From positions 1 to 5,934 of the forward strand of contig JAITDH010000100.1 in the NCBI GenBank assembly GCA_031282665.1: a stretch of DNA of 5,934 bases, read 5' to 3'. This document shows positions 1 through 5,577 of the stretch, one piece after another; the stretch's first letter is position 1; the number at the start of each line of letters is the position of its first letter. A model generated the notes under the pieces. The model saw nothing but the letters and a program-made list of their open reading frames with translations, was not told the DNA's origin and made no database searches. This stretch comes from Zoogloeaceae bacterium (GTDB lineage Bacteria > Pseudomonadota > Gammaproteobacteria > Burkholderiales > Rhodocyclaceae). The position numbers and the translations under genes were made by a program.

Positions 1-2
1 CC

Positions 3-284
3 TACCGGACAAAAACGGAAGAAGCGATCCGGGGATCGGGCTACGTGGTCGAGAGTCTGGAGGCGGCGCTATGGGCTTTCGCGCGTACCGAGAGCTTCGC
101 GGAGGCGATCCTCATGGCCGCGAACCTCGGCGACGACGCGGACACCACGGCCGCGGTGTGCGGCCAGGTTGCGGGGGCCTACTATGGCGAGCGCGGCATT
201 CCACCCCACTGGCTGGAACGCCTTGCCCTGCGCGCCGAGATCACGGCGCTGGCGGATGCGCTTGGCAGGAGGAGGGAAGGATAG
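3..284 (+). CDS. ADP-ribosylglycohydrolase family protein, C-terminal part (5' end outside window)
   Basis: The frame is open from the left edge (first full codon at 3) to the TAG at 282-284, giving 93 C-terminal residues. The family (DraG/ARH type) removes ADP-ribose from modified proteins or related substrates using two Mg ions. The diagnostic C-terminal block is visible: GYVVESLEAALWAF, then NLGDDADT (visible residues 41-48), then a GQVAGAYYG helix. In DraG and ARH3 the Asp and Thr residues of the DDADT motif bind the metals, and all are intact here. A GTG at 45 is in frame but lies inside conserved family sequence, so it is not the start. The N-terminal metal site and any extra domain lie outside the window, so the target cannot be named; dinitrogenase reductase or an effector target are both possible. 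The gene is convergent with the M16 gene, 36 bp away, with no obvious terminator between. Confidence 0.9.
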   Translation, partial: YRTKTEEAIRGSGYVVESLEAALWAFARTESFAEAILMAANLGDDADTTAAVCGQVAGAYYGERGIPPHWLERLALRAEITALADALGRRREG

Positions 285-320
285 GGCAAAAAGTAAAGCC
301 CTACTCTTCCAGCGCAACCT

Positions 321-1763
321 TCAATGGCGAGCAGCGCCGGTATCACCAGCATCACCACCGGCGGCTGATTCCGCCTGCCGCGCGGCTTCCTCCAGCGGCA
401 CGGGAACGAGCAGGCCGACGGTCAGGCGGTCGTCGGCGAACCACTTTCCGGCGGCGGCGCGGACTTCTTCCACCGTCACCTGTTCCAGGCGCGCGGTGAA
501 AGCCTTCGCGTCCCGGTACGAAAAGCCCAGGGTTTCCAGCATGCCGATTTCCATCGCCTGCCCGAAGACGGAATCCAGTTTGTAGATTTCGGCGGCGACG
601 AGTTGCGCCTTGGCGCGCGCCAGTTCCGCCTCGCTCACCCCGTTTTGCGCGATGTCGGCGATTTCGCCGCGCAGCGCCTCTTCCAGCGCCTCCGGCGTCT
701 GTCCCGGCAGGGGGCTGCCGTAGAGATAGAAGAGCGATGGGCCGCGTCCCAGGGAATCGTAGGAAGCGCCGACGCCGGTCGCTATCCGCCGCTCGCGGAC
801 GAGATTCCGGGTGAGCCGCGCCGCGTCGTGACCATCGAGAATGGCGGCCAGCATATCGAGCGCGTAAGGGTCGACCGGCGAATCGGCCAATTCATCCGCG
901 CCGGATTTTTCGATCCTGGGCGCTTTCCAGGCCATGAGGAGGAGGGGAAGTTCCGCCGGACCCTTGACGGTCAGCCGCCGGATGCCCTTCTGTTCCGGCT
1001 CGGCCTGCGGCCGGCGGAGGGGGAGCTTGCGCGCCCGGGCGGGGCCGTAATATTGCCGGGCGAGGCGGAACACCGCCGCATGCTCGACATCGCCGCTCAC
1101 CACCAGGGTCGCGTTGTTCGGCGCGTACCAGGCGTCGTACCAGGCCTTCGCGTCGGCGGCTGTCATGTTTTCGAGATCGCTCATCCAGCCGATCACGGGC
1201 CGCCGGTAAGGATGCGTCTGGAAGGCGACCGCGTTGGCCTGCTCGAACAGGAGGGACTGCGGATCGTCATCGGTGCGCATCCGCCGCTCTTCCATGACCA
1301 CCTTGATTTCCTGGGCGAATTCTTCCGGCGCGACCGAGAGGTGGCGCATCCGGTCGGATTCGAGCGCCATCATCTCGGCGAGCTTTTCCTTCGGCGCCTG
1401 CTGGAAATAGGCGGTGTAGTCGCGGCTGGTGAAGGCGTTGTCGCGCCCTCCGGCGGCGGCGACGCGGCGGCTGAATTCGCCCGCGCCGATCTTCGGCGTG
1501 CCCTTGAACATCATGTGTTCGAGCAGATGGGCCAGTCCCGAGGAACCGTCGACCTCGTCCACGCTACCCACCCGGTACCAGACCATCTGCGCGACGACCG
1601 GGGCGCGGTGGTCTTCCTTCACCACGACCTTGAGGCCGTTCGGCAGGACGGTGGAAAAAGTATCGTCGACGTTCTCGCCAGCAAGGCCAGCGGCGGAAAA
1701 GACGGAAAAAACGACAGCGGCAAAGGCCGCGAAAAAGCGAAAGTGCAACCTGGAAAATGACAT
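321..1763 (-). CDS. Periplasmic M16 (insulinase/pitrilysin-like) zinc metallopeptidase
   Basis: This 480-residue protein is a complete M16-family zinc peptidase, which cleaves peptides or unfolded proteins inside a clam-shell fold. The inverted zinc motif HLLEH is at residues 79-83, followed about 75 residues later by VVMEERR, whose Glu158/159 supplies the third zinc ligand. An N-terminal peptidase domain (about 35-240) and a C-terminal M16 domain (about 260-455) are recognisable. ATG at 1763 is chosen because residues 1-28 form a good signal peptide: a basic SRLHFR start, a hydrophobic FFAAFAAVVFSVFSAA core and a GLA cleavage site. The location is therefore probably periplasmic. The same frame stays open far upstream through ftsY and ftsE, but that is antisense shadow. 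No strong Shine-Dalgarno precedes the ATG. In related bacteria such a gene is often followed by a second M16 gene; here it is followed by an unrelated convergent gene. It is divergent from ftsY. Confidence 0.93.
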   Translation of the reverse strand: MSFSRLHFRFFAAFAAVVFSVFSAAGLAGENVDDTFSTVLPNGLKVVVKEDHRAPVVAQMVWYRVGSVDEVDGSSGLAHLLEHMMFKGTPKIGAGEFSRRVAAAGGRDNAFTSRDYTAYFQQAPKEKLAEMMALESDRMRHLSVAPEEFAQEIKVVMEERRMRTDDDPQSLLFEQANAVAFQTHPYRRPVIGWMSDLENMTAADAKAWYDAWYAPNNATLVVSGDVEHAAVFRLARQYYGPARARKLPLRRPQAEPEQKGIRRLTVKGPAELPLLLMAWKAPRIEKSGADELADSPVDPYALDMLAAILDGHDAARLTRNLVRERRIATGVGASYDSLGRGPSLFYLYGSPLPGQTPEALEEALRGEIADIAQNGVSEAELARAKAQLVAAEIYKLDSVFGQAMEIGMLETLGFSYRDAKAFTARLEQVTVEEVRAAAGKWFADDRLTVGLLVPVPLEEAARQAESAAGGDAGDTGAARH

Positions 1764-1788
1764 GGCAAAAGGGGCTTTCTGATAAAAT
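1757..1788 (+). promoter_or_regulatory. Possible sigma70 promoter for the ftsY operon
   Basis: An extended -10 box, TGATAAAAT (TG at 1780-1781, TAAAAT at 1783-1788, five of six matches to TATAAT), lies in an otherwise GC-rich gap. An ATGACA at 1757-1762 resembles a -35 box, but the 20-bp spacer is longer than usual, so the extended -10 would have to carry most of the activity. Transcription from here would leave a leader of about 180 nt before ftsY, containing the inverted repeat and all the heptad repeats. The -35 overlaps the M16 start codon on the other strand. The call is by eye and weak. Confidence 0.3.
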
Positions 1789-1800
1789 CCAGCCGTTATC

Positions 1801-1811
1801 CGGCGAAGCCG
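1801..1811. repeat. Small GC-rich hairpin (CGGC-GAA-GCCG)
   Basis: CGGC GAA GCCG forms a short perfect inverted repeat. Together with the following CC it closely resembles the larger CGGCGGC-AAA-GCCGCCG hairpin at 5599-5615. Both lie a short distance 5' (on the + strand) of heptad repeats, so they may be parts of one dispersed element. No T-run follows on either strand, so it does not look like an intrinsic terminator. Confidence 0.4.
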
Positions 1812-1819
1812 CCTATTAG

Positions 1820-1896
1820 AAGGCATGCAGCGCCGCAAGGCAAGGGGCCGAGGACAGAAAACAGAGGACAGAAGACAGAGCGGCGCTGCGCGCCTT
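1820..1896. repeat. Imperfect inverted repeat enclosing purine heptads
   Basis: The left arm 1820-1836 and right arm 1880-1896 pair over 17 positions with one mismatch (1825/1891) and one G-T wobble (1826/1890). The inner 10 bp, GCAGCGCCGC against GCGGCGCTGC, are perfect. The 43-nt loop contains the heptad array at 1851-1878. In the ftsY leader this would fold into a long hairpin about 80 nt before the start codon. It could equally be the termini of a small non-autonomous element. No protein is encoded. Confidence 0.6.
1851..1878. repeat. Heptanucleotide tandem repeat, four units (ARRACAG)
   Basis: Four consecutive 7-bp units read AGGACAG, AAAACAG, AGGACAG and AAGACAG. The ACAG core is constant while the first three bases vary between purines. 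The period of seven rules out a coding explanation. The array lies in the loop of the inverted repeat described at 1820-1896. Confidence 0.8.
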
Positions 1897-1898
1897 TG

Positions 1899-1912
1899 TA
1901 GTCTGTGGTCTG
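1899..1912. repeat. Two heptanucleotide units (TRGTCTG)
   Basis: TAGTCTG followed directly by TGGTCTG gives two more 7-bp units, close to the reverse complement of the ACAG-type heptads at 1851-1878. It is a short array, accepted because it lies between two clearer arrays of the same period. Confidence 0.5.
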
Positions 1913-1926
1913 CAATCCAAACCTCC

Positions 1927-1974
1927 GATCCCTGATTCCTGTTTCCTGATCCCTGTCTCCTGATCCCTGACCCC
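1927..1974. repeat. Heptanucleotide tandem repeat abutting the ftsY start codon (consensus GATCCCT)
   Basis: Six full units read GATCCCT, GATTCCT, GTTTCCT, GATCCCT, GTCTCCT and GATCCCT. A partial unit, GACCCC, then ends at the base before the ftsY ATG. The array is pyrimidine-rich on the coding strand and occupies the whole place where a ribosome binding site would normally lie. The same heptad, in the CTGATCC phase, recurs twice at 5625-5638. Confidence 0.85.
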
Positions 1975-2949
1975 ATGTTCAGCTTCCTGAAGAAAAAAGA
2001 CGATTCCCCTCCCCCCTCCCCCGCCGCCGGCGAGGAGGCGCCGCGCAGTTGGCGCGAACGGCTGCTGGGCGGGCTGACGCGCACCCGGGCGCAACTGGGC
2101 GGGCGGATGAAGGCGCTCTTCTCGCGCGGCAAGGTCGACGACGAGCTGCTGGAAGAACTGGAAACCCTGCTCCTCACCTCCGACGTCGGCATCGAGGCAA
2201 CCCGCCATCTGCTCGACGCCCTGGCGGCCCGCGCCAAAAAGGAAAAACTGGAAGGCGAAAAGGCCATCCAGGCCGCCCTGGCGGACGCCCTGCTCGAACT
2301 TCTCTCGCCGCTGGAAGCGCCGCTTTCCGTCGAGACGCACAAGCCCTTCATCATCATGCTGGCCGGCGTCAACGGGGCGGGGAAGACGACTTCGATCGGC
2401 AAGCTCGCCAAATATTTCCAGAGCCAGGGAAAGAGCGTGCTGCTGGCGGCGGGAGACACCTTCCGCGCGGCCGCGCGCGAACAGTTGCTGACCTGGGGGG
2501 AAAGAAACCAGGTGACGGTCATCGCGCAGGAATCCGGCGATCCGGCGGCGGTGATCTTCGACGCCATCGCCGCCGCGCGCGCCCGGAACATCGACATCGT
2601 GCTCGCCGACACGGCCGGACGCCTGCCGACACAGGCGAACCTGATGGAAGAAATCGCCAAGGTGCGCCGGGTCATCCAGAAGGCGGAGGCGAGCGGCCCG
2701 CACGAATCGCTCCTGGTACTCGACGCCAACATCGGCCAGAACGCGCTCGCCCAGGTCAGGGCCTTCGACCAGGCCATCCAGGTCAGCGGCCTGATCCTCA
2801 CCAAGCTCGACGGCACCGCCAGGGGCGGCGTCATCGCCGCCATCGCCCGGCAATGCCCGAAGCCCATCCGCTTCATCGGCGTCGGGGAAGGCATCGACGA
2901 CCTGCGTCCCTTCGTGGCGAGGGAATTCGTGGAAGCGCTGTTTGCATGA
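1975..2949 (+). CDS. ftsY: Signal recognition particle receptor FtsY
   Basis: FtsY is the membrane-associated SRP receptor GTPase. It pairs with Ffh to hand ribosome-nascent chain complexes to the Sec translocon. The 324-residue protein has a very short, charged N-terminal A region (about 1-25), then an N domain (about 26-120) and a G domain. Visible G motifs are GVNGAGKTTS (131-140), DTFRAAA (161-167), DTAGR (212-216), TKLDG (276-280) and GVGEGIDDLRPF (302-313). In LDANIGQN (249-256) Ile253 takes the place where many relatives have Thr. The length is well below the E. coli protein (about 500) because the acidic A domain is nearly absent, as in many other bacteria. The start at 1975 is supported by the MFSFLKKK opening typical of the family, although no Shine-Dalgarno precedes it and heptad repeats abut it. 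The stop overlaps the ftsE start (ATGA). Confidence 0.97.
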   Translation: MFSFLKKKDDSPPPSPAAGEEAPRSWRERLLGGLTRTRAQLGGRMKALFSRGKVDDELLEELETLLLTSDVGIEATRHLLDALAARAKKEKLEGEKAIQAALADALLELLSPLEAPLSVETHKPFIIMLAGVNGAGKTTSIGKLAKYFQSQGKSVLLAAGDTFRAAAREQLLTWGERNQVTVIAQESGDPAAVIFDAIAAARARNIDIVLADTAGRLPTQANLMEEIAKVRRVIQKAEASGPHESLLVLDANIGQNALAQVRAFDQAIQVSGLILTKLDGTARGGVIAAIARQCPKPIRFIGVGEGIDDLRPFVAREFVEALFA

Positions 2950-3599
2950 TCGTCGCCAGCCATCTCATCAAACGCTATCCCGGCGGATTCGAGGCCATCC
3001 GCGAGGCGAGCTTCGAAATCGCCGAAGGGGAAATGGCCCTCATCGGCGGCCACTCCGGCGCGGGGAAAACCACCCTCCTCACGCTCATGGGGGCGGTGGA
3101 GCGCCCCACCGCCGGCACCCTGATCGTGGGCGGGCAGAACATCCCCGCCCTGAAAAAGAGCGCCCTGCCCTATCTGCGCCGCAATCTCGGCCTGGTCTTC
3201 CAGGACCAGAAACTCCTCTTCGACCGCTCGGCGCTGGAAAACGTCCTCCTGCCGCTGGAAATCATCGGCCTGCACCCGCGCGAAGCGGGACGCCGCGCGC
3301 GCGCCGCGCTCGACAAGGTGGGGCTGCTCGCGCGCGAAAAGGCCTATCCCATCGCCCTCTCTGGCGGCGAACAGCAGCGGCTGGCCATCGCCCGCGCGGT
3401 CGTCAACCGTCCCTCCATCCTCCTCGCCGACGAGCCGACAGCCAATCTCGACGAAACATCCGCCCGGCAGGTGCTCGACCTTTTCGCCGCCTTCAACCAG
3501 GTCAACGTCACCGTCGTCATCGCCACCCACGCCCCGCGAGGCGTTCCGGGGCGCGACGTCCGCCTCCTCACCCTCGACCACGGCCAGTTGCTCCCCTGA
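2946..3599 (+). CDS. ftsE: Cell-division ABC transporter-type ATPase FtsE
   Basis: FtsE is the cytoplasmic ATPase of the FtsEX complex, which links divisome assembly to activation of septal peptidoglycan hydrolases through periplasmic activators. The 217-residue length is normal. Motifs in order are Walker A GGHSGAGKTT (34-43), Q-loop FQDQ (85-88), signature LSGGEQQR (138-145), Walker B ILLADEP (158-164) and H-loop His195 in IATH. Start ATG 2946 overlaps the ftsY stop by 4 nt, which implies translational coupling. One oddity: the seven residues after His195 read APRGVPG instead of the usual Asp-led helix (THD...). The +1 frame of the same bases gives REAFR, which fits the family better, and the segment is bounded by a C4 and a G4 run. 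A compensated double frameshift or two sequencing errors are likely. The rest, including LLTLDHGQL at the C-terminus, is normal. Confidence 0.96.
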   Translation: MIVASHLIKRYPGGFEAIREASFEIAEGEMALIGGHSGAGKTTLLTLMGAVERPTAGTLIVGGQNIPALKKSALPYLRRNLGLVFQDQKLLFDRSALENVLLPLEIIGLHPREAGRRARAALDKVGLLAREKAYPIALSGGEQQRLAIARAVVNRPSILLADEPTANLDETSARQVLDLFAAFNQVNVTVVIATHAPRGVPGRDVRLLTLDHGQLLP

Positions 3600-3603
3600 C
3601 ATC

Positions 3604-4503
3604 ATGTATCTCTGGTTCCGCCAACATCTCAACGCCTTCTCCCGCGCCTCCCGGCGCCTCGCCGCCGCGCCCCTGAACACCCTGCTTTCCCTCCTCGTCA
3701 TCGGCATCGCCATCACCCTGCCAGCGGCGGGCTACGCCCTGCTCGACAACATCCAGGCGCTGGGCGCCAGCCATACCGGCGTCCAGCAGATCAGCCTCTT
3801 CATGGAAGCCGACGCCGCGCCGGACAAGACCGCCGCCATCCGCGAGCGCCTCGCCGGACAACTGCCGGAACAATGGCGCTTCATTCCCCGCGACGAGGCG
3901 CTGAACCAGTTGAAGCGTACCGAGGGCATGGCGGAAATCATCGCCAGCCTGCCGAGGAACCCGCTGCCCGACGCCTTCATCCTCGAACCCAGGAACGCCA
4001 GCCCGGAAACCCTCGAACAGATCCGGAGGGAATTCGCCGCCCTTCCCGGCATCGCCCACGTCCAGCTCGATTCCGCCTGGATCAAGCGCTTCGACGCCTT
4101 CCTGCGGCTCGGGCGGCAGGCGGTCAGCCTGCTCGCCCTGGTCTTCGCCGTCGGCCTCGTCTGCGTCACCTTCAACACCATCCGCCTGCAAGTCTTCGCC
4201 CAGGCGGACGAAATCGAAGTCGCCCGCCTCATCGGCGCGACCGACGCCTTCATCCACCGCCCCTTCTATTACCTGGGCCTCCTGCAGGGCGCGCTCGGCG
4301 GGCTTGTCGCGGTCTTCCTCCTGCTTTCCGGTTTCGCCGTCCTGAAACCCTCCTTCGTCAATCTCATTTCCCTCTACGGCAGCGCCGCCGCCCTCCCCCC
4401 GCCCTCGCCCGGCTACTTCGCCCTCCTCGTCGCCCTCGGCGCGACCCTGGGCTGGATCGGCGCGCAGCTTTCCGTCAGCCTCGCCCTGCGGCAAATGGAG
4501 TAA
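3604..4503 (+). CDS. ftsX: Cell-division protein FtsX (membrane subunit of FtsEX)
   Basis: FtsX is the inner-membrane partner of FtsE; its extracytoplasmic domain recruits hydrolase activators at the septum. The 299-residue protein shows the family layout: a basic cytoplasmic N-terminus (RQHLNAFSRASRRL), TM1 about 24-47, a large periplasmic domain about 50-165, then TM2 about 172-194, TM3 about 221-247 and TM4 about 270-294. The conserved cytoplasmic motif EIEVARLIGAT (203-213) between TM2 and TM3 is present. The start is ATG 3604, 4 nt after the ftsE stop and with no clear Shine-Dalgarno of its own, which fits coupled translation. It ends 4 nt before the MoxR-family gene. I saw no truncation or missing region. 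Confidence 0.96.
   Translation: MYLWFRQHLNAFSRASRRLAAAPLNTLLSLLVIGIAITLPAAGYALLDNIQALGASHTGVQQISLFMEADAAPDKTAAIRERLAGQLPEQWRFIPRDEALNQLKRTEGMAEIIASLPRNPLPDAFILEPRNASPETLEQIRREFAALPGIAHVQLDSAWIKRFDAFLRLGRQAVSLLALVFAVGLVCVTFNTIRLQVFAQADEIEVARLIGATDAFIHRPFYYLGLLQGALGGLVAVFLLLSGFAVLKPSFVNLISLYGSAAALPPPSPGYFALLVALGATLGWIGAQLSVSLALRQME
4497..4500 (+). promoter_or_regulatory. Ribosome binding site for the MoxR-family gene
   Basis: GGAG lies inside the last codons of ftsX, 7 nt before the ATG at 4508. It selects 4508 over the nearer out-of-frame ATG at 4503 that overlaps the ftsX stop. It is the clearest Shine-Dalgarno among the four genes of this cluster. Confidence 0.65.
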
Positions 4504-4507
4504 TGCC

Positions 4508-5422
4508 ATGTCCTCTCCCCTGCAATCCCTGATCGACCAGGCCGAAGCCGTGGTTTTCGGCAAACGGAGGGAAATCGCCCTGGCCCTCGCCTGCCTCCTG
4601 GCGCGCGGCCATCTGCTGATCGAAGACCTGCCCGGCCTCGGCAAGACGACCCTGGCGCACGCCCTGGCCCGCCTCCTGGGCCTCAAGTTCTCGCGCATCC
4701 AGTGCACCAGCGACCTCCTGCCCGCCGACATGCTGGGCGTCTCCATCTACGAACGCGAAAACGGAAACTTCCGCTTCGTGCCGGGACCGATCTTCACCCA
4801 GGTGCTGCTCGCCGACGAAATCAACCGCGCCACCCCGAAAACCCAGAGCGCGCTCCTGGAATCCATGGAAGAGCGGCAGGTGACGAGCGACGGCGAAACG
4901 CGCCCCCTGCCGCACCCCTTCTTCGTCATCGCCACGCAGAACCCGATCCATCAGATCGGCACCTTTCCCCTGCCGGAATCGCAACTGGACCGCTTCCTCC
5001 TGCGCATCTCCCTGGGCTATCCCGACGCCAGGTCCGAACGCGCCCTCCTCTCTTCCGGCGACCAGCGCCCGCGGCTTTCCGGCCTCGCCCCGGCGATCTC
5101 CCCCGCCGACATCCCGCGCCACCAGACGGCCGCCGACGCGATCTTCGTCTCCCCCGCCCTGCTCGACTACGTCCAGGCCATCCTCTTCGCCTCGCGGGTC
5201 GGCGACCGCTTCCAGCACGGCCTTTCGCCCCGCGCCGGACTGGGCCTCATCGCCCTTTCCCGCGCCTGGGCCTATCTGGAGGGAAGGGACGCCGTGCTGC
5301 CCGACGACATCCAAGCGCTCCTCCCCGGCGTCGCCTGCCACCGCCTGCGCACCCGCCAGAACGGCGAAGCCGCCAATGCCGAGGACATCGAAGCCCTGCT
5401 GCACGGCGTGCCGATTCCCTGA
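4508..5422 (+). CDS. MoxR-family AAA+ ATPase
   Basis: MoxR proteins are AAA+ ATPases thought to act as chaperones for maturation or metal insertion, usually together with a von Willebrand factor A or DUF58 protein. The 304 residues cover the whole family length. Visible motifs are Walker A LPGLGKTT (41-48), Walker B LLADEINRA (100-108), sensor 1 ATQNP (142-146), the LPESQLDRF segment (155-163) carrying the probable arginine finger, and sensor 2 SPRAG (240-244, Arg242). A GGAG ribosome site 7 nt upstream supports the start. It follows ftsX by 4 nt and so is probably cotranscribed with ftsYEX. The usual DUF58 and transglutaminase-like genes do not follow; the next gene is convergent ampD. Its client is unknown. 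Whether it acts on FtsEX or is merely cotranscribed cannot be told from sequence. Confidence 0.94.
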   Translation: MSSPLQSLIDQAEAVVFGKRREIALALACLLARGHLLIEDLPGLGKTTLAHALARLLGLKFSRIQCTSDLLPADMLGVSIYERENGNFRFVPGPIFTQVLLADEINRATPKTQSALLESMEERQVTSDGETRPLPHPFFVIATQNPIHQIGTFPLPESQLDRFLLRISLGYPDARSERALLSSGDQRPRLSGLAPAISPADIPRHQTAADAIFVSPALLDYVQAILFASRVGDRFQHGLSPRAGLGLIALSRAWAYLEGRDAVLPDDIQALLPGVACHRLRTRQNGEAANAEDIEALLHGVPIP

Positions 5423-5439
5423 TGCAGATTTCAGGAATC
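5413..5439. repeat. Inverted repeat over the MoxR-family stop codon
   Basis: GATTCCCTGA (5413-5422, including the stop TGA) can pair with TCAGGAATC (5431-5439) across an 8-nt loop, leaving one unpaired C. The right arm begins within a TTCAGGAA that is repeated at 5445-5452. The arms resemble the GATTCCT heptad variant seen before ftsY. No T-run follows directly, so a terminator role is doubtful; an mRNA 3'-end stabilising hairpin is possible. Confidence 0.4.
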
Positions 5440-5577
5440 TGGCATTCAGGAAAGCACCTTTTGCGGGGAAGCCCCTTTCCCTTGAATCCCCTTCCTTTCC
5501 AGCCTTTTCCCTTTGTTCGCGCCTTGCTGTTCGAAACCGGCGTGCAACTCGAATTCCCGTCCTTCGAGATTCAACCT
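5423..5577. other. Convergent intergenic region between the MoxR-family gene and ampD
   Basis: I see no gene in these 155 bp. They hold the right arm of the hairpin over the preceding stop codon, a direct repeat TTCAGGAA (5430-5437 and 5445-5452), and a weak GGGG-AAG-CCCC hairpin (5465-5475) followed by TTTCCCTT, which might act as a poor terminator for the forward operon. A pyrimidine-rich tract spans 5472-5514, with only five purines in 43 bases. Confidence 0.6.

Noticed and set aside
603..1760. A 385-codon plus-strand frame opposite the M16 gene.
   Set aside because: It mirrors the M16 codons, is rich in Arg/Gly/His, and has no recognisable domain. The M16 frame on the other strand is clearly the coding one.
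1851..1974. A CRISPR-like array.
   Set aside because: The units are contiguous 7-mers with no spacers and no cas genes nearby, so it is a simple tandem repeat.
2049..2945. An upstream extension of the ftsE frame inside ftsY.
   Set aside because: It is a shadow frame of ftsY; the FtsE family start MIVASHLIKRYP at 2946 and the ATGA overlap fix the start.
1764..3716. The M16 reading frame stays open on the minus strand for a further 1.95 kb, which would make a 1131-residue protein.
   Set aside because: The extension lies antisense to ftsY and ftsE, is rich in Arg/Ser/Ala without domains, and the signal peptide at 1763 marks the real start. High GC content depletes stop codons on this strand.
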